From: an uncultured Eubacteriales bacterium
Lineage (GTDB): Bacteria > Bacillota > Clostridia > Christensenellales > Borkfalkiaceae
NCBI GenBank assembly: GCA_905210545.1
Contig: CAJLXC010000028.1
Coordinates: 1 to 21,382, forward strand
Length of the DNA: 21,382 nucleotides
Direction of reading: 5' to 3'
In this document: piece by piece, positions 17,021-21,382 of the stretch
Numbering within the stretch: position 1 is the stretch's first letter
Layout of the letters: the number at the start of each line of letters is the position of its first letter
The notes under the pieces: generated by a model
The model's input: the letters and a program-made list of their open reading frames with translations, nothing else
Told to the model about the DNA's origin: nothing
Databases searched by the model: none
Made by a program: the position numbers and the translations under genes

Positions 17021-17953
17021 ATGGCAAAAATTTACGGTTCGGCAGACGAGCTTATCGGGAAAACCCCGCTTATGGAGTTAAAAAGGATTGAAGAAAAGTT
17101 CGGATTAAAAGCAAAAATATTTGCTAAATTAGAGTATTTCAATCCCGCAGGCTCTGTTAAAGACAGAATAGCAAAAGCTATGATAGAAGACGCCGAAAAA
17201 AACGGGGCGTTAAAAAAGGGAGCGGTCATAATAGAACCGACTTCCGGAAACACCGGTATAGGAATTGCCGCCGTAGGTACGGCAAAAGGATATAAAGTTA
17301 TCATCGTTATGCCGGAAACCATGTCAATCGAACGCCGCAAGCTGATAAAAGCGTACGGCGCGGAAATAGTTCTTACCGAAGGCGCAAAGGGAATGAAAGG
17401 CGCGATAGAAAAAGCGAACGAACTCGCAAAAGAAAACAAGGGAGCAATCGTTCTGGGGCAATTCGTTAATCCCGCAAACCCCAAAGCTCACTACGAAACG
17501 ACCGGACCGGAAATTTTTGAGGATACGAACGGAGCGGTTGACTTTTTTGTAGCGGGCGTAGGTACGGGCGGAACGATAAGTGGCGTCGGAAAATATCTTA
17601 AAGAGAAAATCGGCGGCGTAAAAGTCGTTGCCGTTGAACCGGAGAGTTCACCCGTTTTGTCAAAAGGCGTTTCGGGCGCGCATAAAATTCAGGGTATAGG
17701 CGCGGGATTCGTTCCCGATACGCTCGATACGGGCGTTTACGACGAAATTATAACCGTTTCCAACGAAGCTGCGTTTGAAACGGGCAGGCTTATCGGTACT
17801 ACCGAAGGCGTGCTTGTCGGTATATCTTCGGGTGCCGCGCTCAATGCCGCGATAGAGGTTGCAAAACGTGTGGAAAACGCGGGTAAAAATATCGTGGTTC
17901 TTTTCCCCGACAGCGGCGACAGATATTTGTCCACTCCGCTGTTTGCGGAATAA
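17021..17953 (+). CDS. cysK: Cysteine synthase A (O-acetylserine sulfhydrylase)
   Basis: CysK joins sulfide to O-acetylserine with PLP to give cysteine. The PLP lysine is K47 in NPAGSVKDRIA. The substrate loop is PTSGNTGIG (T74-G79), the phosphate-binding loop GTGGT (181-185), and the C-terminal SGAALNAAI block is present. The length of 310 residues is typical for CysK, and no CBS domain is attached. A strong AAAAAAGGAG lies before the ATG. It is the first gene of a unit with its own promoter and is followed after 27 bp by an Rrf2 regulator. No cysE is in the window, so the acetylserine must come from elsewhere. Confidence 0.97.
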   Translation: MAKIYGSADELIGKTPLMELKRIEEKFGLKAKIFAKLEYFNPAGSVKDRIAKAMIEDAEKNGALKKGAVIIEPTSGNTGIGIAAVGTAKGYKVIIVMPETMSIERRKLIKAYGAEIVLTEGAKGMKGAIEKANELAKENKGAIVLGQFVNPANPKAHYETTGPEIFEDTNGAVDFFVAGVGTGGTISGVGKYLKEKIGGVKVVAVEPESSPVLSKGVSGAHKIQGIGAGFVPDTLDTGVYDEIITVSNEAAFETGRLIGTTEGVLVGISSGAALNAAIEVAKRVENAGKNIVVLFPDSGDRYLSTPLFAE

Positions 17954-17980
17954 TTGCATACGTGAGAGGATAAATATTTT

Positions 17981-18397
17981 ATGCTTATTTCTACAAAGGG
18001 AAGATATGCGTTGAGATTTATGGCAGAGCTGGCGCAACTCGGAGATAAAGAATATGTGCCGTTAAAAGACGTTTCGCAGAATCAGAACATTTCGCTTAAA
18101 TATCTCGAGGGAATAGCCGCAGATTTAAAAAATGCCGGCTATATAAGCGGCAGGCACGGCAAAGGCGGGGGATATAAACTTGCGCTCCCGTCCGATAAAT
18201 GCACGGTAAAACAAATACTTACCGTTACGGAAGGTTCTTTGTCGCCGGTCGCGTGTCTTAAATATTCCGACGGGTGTGAGCGGGCAGCGGATTGTAAAAC
18301 GCTGCCTATGTGGAAAAAACTTTACGAAACGATAGACGATTTTTTCGATGGTATAACTTTAAGCGAGTTGACAAACAATTCTAACAATAAAAAGTAA
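17981..18397 (+). CDS. Rrf2-family transcriptional regulator with IscR-type cysteines
   Basis: This 138-residue protein has the Rrf2 winged-helix (ISTKGRYALRFM, ISLKYLEGIAADLKNAGYISGRHGKGGGYKLA) and then three cysteines, C92, C99 and C105. IscR of E. coli has its 2Fe-2S ligands at C92, C98 and C104, so this protein can probably bind a cluster. CymR, the cysteine-pool sensor of Bacillus, is the other family member expected next to cysK, and it has no such cluster motif. The gene could therefore link cysteine synthesis to Fe-S status. GAGAGGA at 17964-17970 lies 10 bp before the ATG. It most likely controls its own operon through the dyad at the cysK start. Confidence 0.92.
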   Translation: MLISTKGRYALRFMAELAQLGDKEYVPLKDVSQNQNISLKYLEGIAADLKNAGYISGRHGKGGGYKLALPSDKCTVKQILTVTEGSLSPVACLKYSDGCERAADCKTLPMWKKLYETIDDFFDGITLSELTNNSNNKK

Positions 18398-18530
18398 TTC
18401 TTTGTCTTTCGTATAATTCGTTTTACGATAACATTCATAATTAAAATATTTTTTAAGGAATCGTTTGTTTTTAAGTAAAAGACGTATGCTTTTGCAAGAA
18501 TAAATAAAGGCTGACGAGAAAATGAGGCGA
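18398..18530 (+). other. AT-rich 3' region of the Rrf2 unit, possibly structured
   Basis: No open frame or ribosome binding site was seen. CTTTTGC at 18489-18495 is perfectly complementary to GCAAAAG at 18547-18553, which sits in the loop of the following terminator, so a pseudoknot or switch-like pairing is possible. TATAAT occurs at 18412-18417 without a good -35 box. Confidence 0.4.
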
Positions 18531-18575
18531 ACCCCGAAAGTTGGACGCAAAAGAAAACTTTCGGGGTGTTTTTTA
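18531..18575 (+). terminator. Intrinsic terminator of the cysK-Rrf2 unit
   Basis: ACCCCGAAAGTT (18531-18542) and AACTTTCGGGGT (18556-18567) form a perfect 12 bp stem with a 13-base loop, followed by GTTTTTTTA-like sequence. This is the strongest terminator in the window, 134 bases after the Rrf2 stop. Confidence 0.9.
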
Positions 18576-18579
18576 TAGT

Positions 18580-18601
18580 AAAAAAGCGGAAACGTCCGCT
18601 T
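18580..18601 (-). terminator. Minus-strand intrinsic terminator
   Basis: Arms AAGCGGA and TCCGCTT around a 4-base loop (18584-18601), followed on the minus strand by a run of T (18580-18585 are A on the plus strand). It faces the Rrf2 terminator, back to back, and would stop transcripts coming from the SPFH gene. Confidence 0.7.
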
Positions 18602-18661
18602 AAAGAGTTACTTAAAGTATCAGGTCTTGCTCGTAAGCATTTTATTTACCATTCAATAATT

Positions 18662-18690
18662 GAAAATGAGTTCGGTAAAAACCGAACTCA
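18662..18690 (-). terminator. Minus-strand intrinsic terminator of the SPFH gene
   Basis: A perfect 10 bp stem (18667-18676 with 18681-18690) around four bases, followed on the minus strand by TTTTC. It is 200 bases beyond the SPFH stop and the first good terminator on that strand. Confidence 0.7.
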
Positions 18691-18889
18691 ATCTCAAACA
18701 ACTTTATTAGATTTTTTTGCCCAAACTTTTGGATTTATATAAAAAATTCGTCAGTCTTTTATATTGTTTGAAAAGACCGGATAGAAACACCGTTATAATC
18801 ATTTGTATTATACAAATTTTTTTTAGCGGGTAAGGGGCAAGAAAAACAAACAATCGTATCGCAAAAACGTAATGCTCGTCGTCGGATTT
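18691..18889. other. Gene-free convergent stretch with AT-rich hairpins
   Basis: No gene is evident. A 7 bp hairpin lies at 18754-18777 (GTCTTTT / AAAAGAC). A second hairpin, ATTTGTA-TTA-TACAAAT at 18801-18817, is followed by eight T on the plus strand and would read as a plus-strand terminator. No plus-strand gene leads into it. On the minus strand this is the 3' untranslated part of the SPFH transcript. Confidence 0.5.
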
Positions 18890-19945
18890 TTACAGTTTGT
18901 TTCCGCATTCGGGGCAGAATTTGGCGGTTGACCGCACTTCCGCTCCGCATCTCGAACAGAATTTTTTAGACGGAATTTTTGCTCCGCATTCGGGGCAGAA
19001 TTTGGCGCTTGCGCTTATTCCGGCACCGCACTCGGGACATTTTATGCTTGATTTAGGAGCTGCTTCCGCAGGTTTAGTTGCGGGCTGTTGCGAAGATTTA
19101 AATGCGTCCGCAATGATAGAACCCATTCCTGCGCCCGCTCCGATGCCAAGTCCCGCACCCATAAACGCGCCGCCAGAGCCTTGATTTTTTGCAGCGTCTT
19201 TCATAGCTTCCGCTGCGGCGACTTTCATCATAACGTCGGTCTTATCTCCGAGAATTCCGTATTTACTGCGTTCGTCAATCGCTTTTTCAACCTCTTCGGG
19301 AACAGACATGTTTTCAATGAAAAGGTTGGTAAGAATAAGACCTATTTCTTTAAATTTATTTTGAATGTTTGCGGTGACGATCTGGTTAAATTCCGTAGTG
19401 TTGCCCGCAAGATCCAAGGCTGAAATTTTGCTTTCTCCAAGCGCGTCGGTAAGTGCGGAAACCAACATTGTTTTAAGCCAGTCTGTAATATCTTTCGTTT
19501 CGAAAGAGGAGTTTGTTCCGAAAAGCTCTTTAAGAAATACTCCCGCGTCGTATACTTTAAACGCATAAGAACCGTAACCTTTGACTCTTATCATGCCGAA
19601 TTCCGGATCGCGCATCATAATCGGGTTGGAAGTACCCCACTTGCAACCGGTAAATTGTTTAACGTTTACAAAATAAATATCTACCGATATGGGTGTCTGA
19701 AATCCGTATTTCCAACCGGCAAGTTTGGAAAGAATAGGGAATATATCTGTATTAAGATCGTACGTGCCTGCAGGAAAAATATCGCAGATTTGTCCTTTAT
19801 GAACAAAAATCGCTTCTTGTGATTCGCGTACAATGAGCTTACTTTTTTGATTTACTTCTCTGCCTCCTTTCGGTAAAGGATATTTATAAACCAAAGTGTC
19901 TTTGGAATTGTCCGTCCATTCTATAATTTTAAGAAAAAATGCCAT
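18890..19945 (-). CDS. YdjI-like SPFH-domain protein with two C-terminal zinc ribbons
   Basis: The protein (351 residues) has an N-terminal SPFH/band-7-like domain, often annotated as virion-core-like (about 20-230; blocks SKLIVRESQEAIFVHKGQI, FPAGTYDLNT, MMRDPEFGMIRVKGYGSYAF), a short helical part, a glycine-rich linker (about 257-276), and two zinc ribbons: C303/C306/C317/C320 and C330/C333/C344/C347. It has no membrane helix. In Bacillus the relative YdjI sits in the sigma-W ydjFGHI operon with a PspA-like protein and acts in envelope stress. Here it is alone. I use the ATG at 19945, which has AAAAGGGAG upstream and starts MAFFLKIIEWTD as in the family; the longer frame to 20002 begins inside the leader and lies too near the promoter. 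Confidence 0.9.
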   Translation of the reverse strand: MAFFLKIIEWTDNSKDTLVYKYPLPKGGREVNQKSKLIVRESQEAIFVHKGQICDIFPAGTYDLNTDIFPILSKLAGWKYGFQTPISVDIYFVNVKQFTGCKWGTSNPIMMRDPEFGMIRVKGYGSYAFKVYDAGVFLKELFGTNSSFETKDITDWLKTMLVSALTDALGESKISALDLAGNTTEFNQIVTANIQNKFKEIGLILTNLFIENMSVPEEVEKAIDERSKYGILGDKTDVMMKVAAAEAMKDAAKNQGSGGAFMGAGLGIGAGAGMGSIIADAFKSSQQPATKPAEAAPKSSIKCPECGAGISASAKFCPECGAKIPSKKFCSRCGAEVRSTAKFCPECGNKL

Positions 19946-19973
19946 AGAGTTCTCCCTTTTCGGTTTTTTATAC

Positions 19974-20002
19974 ATTTTAGCATACTTTTTAAAAAAATAC
20001 AA
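19974..20002 (-). promoter_or_regulatory. Promoter of the SPFH gene
   Basis: On the minus strand TTGTAT (19997-20002) and TAAAAT (19974-19979) are 17 bp apart, with an extended -10 TG (TGCTAAAAT). It lies about 29 bases upstream of the ATG at 19945 and excludes a start at 20002. Confidence 0.7.
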
Positions 20003-20022
20003 TAATAAACGTTAAATTGTAT

Positions 20023-20051
20023 TTGCAATTTTAAAAAAAATATGATAATAT
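20023..20051 (+). promoter_or_regulatory. Promoter of tRNA-Gly
   Basis: TTGCAA (20023-20028) and TAATAT (20046-20051) with a 17 bp spacer and an extended -10 TG (TGATAATAT). The tRNA begins about 20 bases after the -10. It is divergent from the SPFH promoter, with 20 bp between the two. Confidence 0.65.
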
Positions 20052-20071
20052 ATATCGGAAATAGTAAATTT

Positions 20072-20145
20072 GCAGGTGTAGTTCATCGGTAGAATGAGAG
20101 CTTCCCAAGCTTTAGAGGAGGGTTCGATTCCCTTCACCTGCTCCA
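20072..20145 (+). tRNA. tRNA-Gly (anticodon CCC)
   Basis: The cloverleaf is complete: acceptor GCAGGTG / CACCTGC, D-arm GTTC / GAAT, anticodon stem AGAGC / GCTTT with loop TTCCCAA, a short variable loop, T-arm GAGGG / CCCTT with TTCGATT, and an encoded CCA. The anticodon CCC reads GGG. Confidence 0.97.
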
Positions 20146-20150
20146 AAATT

Positions 20151-20183
20151 GCAAAAACAGCCTAAAAACGGCTGTTTTTTTGC
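20151..20183 (+). terminator. Terminator of tRNA-Gly
   Basis: ACAGCC and GGCTGT pair around TAAAAAC, extended by A5/T5, with seven T in total at 20175-20181. It begins 6 bases after the tRNA. Confidence 0.9.
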
Positions 20184-20220
20184 GTCTTTATTGTTTTATA
20201 TAACGACAACATATCGGATT

Positions 20221-20588
20221 ACATAACACTCCTTTCGTCGAGCGGAGAAAAAATACACCTCATTTGCAGCCCGTCGGGGAACGGGGCTTTCATTGTCAAA
20301 CCCAACAAAAACTTTCGGAGGGTATGTCGTATTCCGCCAAAACTTTATCTTCTTTGCTGAAATTCGTTGCCGTTGACGGAAACGACACGGAGAACGCAGA
20401 CGAAGTGACTATAACCACGCATAAAGAAGAGAAAAACGTTCTTGAGAAAAAGCCGTCTGCTCATCTCACTTCATCTTTATGTTTCGTTTATTTAAGACAT
20501 TTTTTTAGGGAAGGGGGAGGCTTTTAAGAGAGAGAAGAATTAAACAAATCCTCCTGAAAAATTCAGACGCGTTTCAGGGTGTTACTGT
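20221..20588. repeat. Possible degenerate or dispersed repeat element with imperfect inverted ends; no convincing gene
   Basis: The stretch between the tRNA genes holds no recognisable gene. Its ends are imperfect inverted repeats: TAACACTCCT at 20224-20233 and the reverse of CAGGGTGTTA at 20575-20584 (8 of 10 match). Inside, an open frame at 20264-20527 (TTG start, 87 codons) and a minus-strand frame over about 20290-20440 have coding-like codon use (EDKVLAEYDIPSESFCW on the minus strand), but neither has a well-placed ribosome binding site and on plus the only GGAGGG (20317-20322) is 1 bp from the ATG at 20324. This is how a decayed gene or a non-coding interspersed repeat would look. I do not call a protein here. 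Confidence 0.4.
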
Positions 20589-20591
20589 ATA

Positions 20592-20636
20592 GCAAAAATC
20601 GCTGTTTTTAAGCAAAACACCTAAAAAGCAGCGATT
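20592..20636 (-). terminator. Terminator of the tRNA-Thr/tRNA-Tyr unit
   Basis: AATCGCTG (20597-20604) and CAGCGATT (20629-20636) pair, extended by TTTTTA / TAAAAA with one bulged base; on the minus strand a T run follows. It lies 9 bases after the tRNA-Tyr 3' end. Confidence 0.85.
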
Positions 20637-20644
20637 ATTGAGAC

Positions 20645-20729
20645 TGGTGGGAAGGGGTGGATTCGAACCACCGAAGTCACTGACGACAGATTTACAGTCT
20701 GTTCCATTTGGCCGCTCTGGAACCTTCCC
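20645..20729 (-). tRNA. tRNA-Tyr (anticodon GUA)
   Basis: A class II tRNA of 85 bases: acceptor GGGAAGG / CCTTCCC, anticodon stem CAGA / TCTG with loop CTGTAAA, a long variable arm, T-loop TTCGAAT, and encoded CCA. The anticodon GTA and the long arm fix it as tyrosine. Confidence 0.97.
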
Positions 20730-20760
20730 GAATATTAAGTTGTCTTTATTTTGGATTCGA

Positions 20761-20836
20761 TGGAGCTGGTGACTGGAATCGAACCCGCAACCTGCTGATT
20801 ACAAATCAGCTGCTCTGCCAGTTGAGCTACACCAGC
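20761..20836 (-). tRNA. tRNA-Thr (anticodon UGU)
   Basis: 76 bases with acceptor GCTGGTG / CACCAGC, anticodon stem CTGAT / ATCAG with loop TTGTAA including TGT, and encoded CCA. The T-stem reads GCGGG / CCAGT, so the third pair (51-63) is a G-A mismatch where a G-C is usual. It lies 31 bases upstream of tRNA-Tyr in the same unit. Confidence 0.95.
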
Positions 20837-20892
20837 ACCGCTTCGACCGTTTTTGTTCCGCCGCTCGTCTTTTATCGTTAACAAGCCATATT

Positions 20893-20920
20893 ATTATATC
20901 ATATTTTCAGAAAAAATCAA
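20893..20920 (-). promoter_or_regulatory. Promoter of the tRNA-Thr/tRNA-Tyr unit
   Basis: On the minus strand TATAAT (20893-20898) is preceded by TTGATT (20915-20920) with a 16 bp spacer. The tRNA-Thr 5' end lies 56 bases downstream of the -10, leaving a leader to be removed by RNase P. Confidence 0.65.
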
Positions 20921-21030
20921 ATGATTTAACGCCGTTTTAAAATATTTTTTCACGAAACGGCTTTTCTTTGAAAATCGCTTTTTATTCGGCGCGTTTACAA
21001 AGAAATCACCCCCCGCGCATTGCTGCAAAA

Positions 21031-21382
21031 TTACGGCTTTTGCAAAAGCTTCTCGAGATCGAGAGACGGCGAACGGTTATAACGCCTGATCTGAAAAAGG
21101 CTTTCCGCTTTTCCCCGTTCGACGACGCTGACGCCTTCGTTGCACGTCAGCATCATGTCGAACCCTTCCTCCGAAAGGATCTTTTTCGTGAGCGCGTTAT
21201 ATTCCCCGAACGGATAAGCGAAAACGTTGCACTCCACGCCGCATTTTTCTTTCAGGATATTCTGTAATTTTTCCACATCGCTTTTCAAAGCGCGCGTATA
21301 ATCCGCATCGCTTTCCCCCGCCATCTGTTTCGCGCCGAAACGCGGATGAAATTCATGCATATCGTAAGTATGATTGCCGATC
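21031..21382 (-). CDS. Polysaccharide deacetylase (NodB/CE4 family), N-terminal part outside the window
   Basis: The frame runs off the right edge; reading on past the ATG at 21360 gives IGNHTYDMHEFHP, the second NodB metal/active-site motif (NHTYDMH), so that ATG is internal. The 116 visible residues also have the AYPFGEYN block (third motif, in place of RxPYG) and end in a C-terminal RRYNRSPSLDLEKLL segment. The first motif (TFDDG) must lie outside the window. CE4 enzymes remove N- or O-acetyl groups from peptidoglycan or surface polysaccharides and are usually exported; signal sequence and full substrate type cannot be judged here. It is transcribed toward the tRNA-Thr promoter, 194 bases away. 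I see no clear terminator for it. Confidence 0.88.
   Translation of the reverse strand, partial: IGNHTYDMHEFHPRFGAKQMAGESDADYTRALKSDVEKLQNILKEKCGVECNVFAYPFGEYNALTKKILSEEGFDMMLTCNEGVSVVERGKAESLFQIRRYNRSPSLDLEKLLQKP

Noticed and set aside
18511..18526. CTGACGA followed by GAA, as in a hammerhead ribozyme core
   Set aside because: No stem II can form between the two boxes, the GAA lacks the following A, and no cleavage-site stem is present.
18520..18555. c-di-GMP-I riboswitch-like words (GGCGAACC, GAAA, GGACGCAAAAG)
   Set aside because: The second half of the aptamer is missing, the GAAA is not capped by a proper stem, and there is no gene downstream on the same strand to control.
20072..20183. 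Integration site at tRNA-Gly
   Set aside because: No repeat of the tRNA 3' end was found further on in the window, and there is no integrase gene.
20264..20527. 87-codon open frame with TTG start between the tRNA genes
   Set aside because: No family likeness, no well-spaced ribosome binding site for the TTG or for the internal ATG at 20324, and competing coding-like frames on the other strand. Better treated as part of a repeat or decayed sequence.
20931..20969. Hairpin GCCGTTT / AAACGGC with T-rich tail on the plus strand
   Set aside because: Loop of 17 bases, no plus-strand gene upstream, and the wrong direction to terminate the deacetylase; too weak to annotate.

Overview
The window reads as a chromosomal segment of an uncultured low-to-mid GC Bacillota, most likely a Clostridia-class gut-type genome. 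The evidence is the folate/FAD-type tRNA methyltransferase TrmFO, an HslV with a short propeptide, AsnA, Rrf2 and YdjI-type SPFH proteins, strong AGGAGG-type ribosome binding sites, and a dprA-topA-trmFO-hslV-hslU order that matches the Bacillus smf-topA-trmFO-cod locus. The exact order or family cannot be fixed from the sequence alone.

Bases 1-13433 are a dense one-way (+) run of 13 housekeeping genes with overlaps or gaps mostly under 40 bp. They cover DNA processing and topology (yifB fragment, dprA, topA), tRNA modification (trmFO, tcdA), proteolysis (hslV, hslU), aminoacylation (hisS), thiol/redox (an RseC-like membrane protein overlapping a thioredoxin with a CASC active site), amino-acid and one-carbon metabolism (glyA, asnA), and a YfcE-type phosphodiesterase. 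Compared with the Bacillus cod locus, xerC/codV and codY are absent and hisS directly follows hslU.

Bases 13434-16900 hold a stack of four adjacent palindromes, then a single very large MacB-like ABC transporter (ATPase fused to permease, with an outside domain of about 600 residues) and a strong hairpin. Bases 16937-18575 are a cysteine unit: a near-consensus promoter with an inverted repeat at its start point, cysK, and an Rrf2 regulator carrying the three IscR-type cysteines, closed by a strong terminator. This looks like an autoregulated sulfur or Fe-S-responsive operon.

Bases 18576-18889 are a gene-free convergent zone with several hairpins. A minus-strand SPFH/zinc-ribbon protein (YdjI-like) follows, divergent from a tRNA-Gly(CCC) gene. 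Bases 20184-20591 hold no convincing gene but have imperfect inverted ends and coding-like frames on both strands, which suggests a decayed or dispersed repeat. A minus-strand tRNA-Thr(UGU)-tRNA-Tyr(GUA) pair with its own promoter and terminator comes next, and the window ends inside a minus-strand polysaccharide deacetylase.

No CRISPR array, prophage, transposase, toxin-antitoxin pair or recognisable defence system was seen. The best candidates for something undescribed are the palindrome stack, the 20.2-20.6 kb element, and the structured 3' region after the Rrf2 gene.
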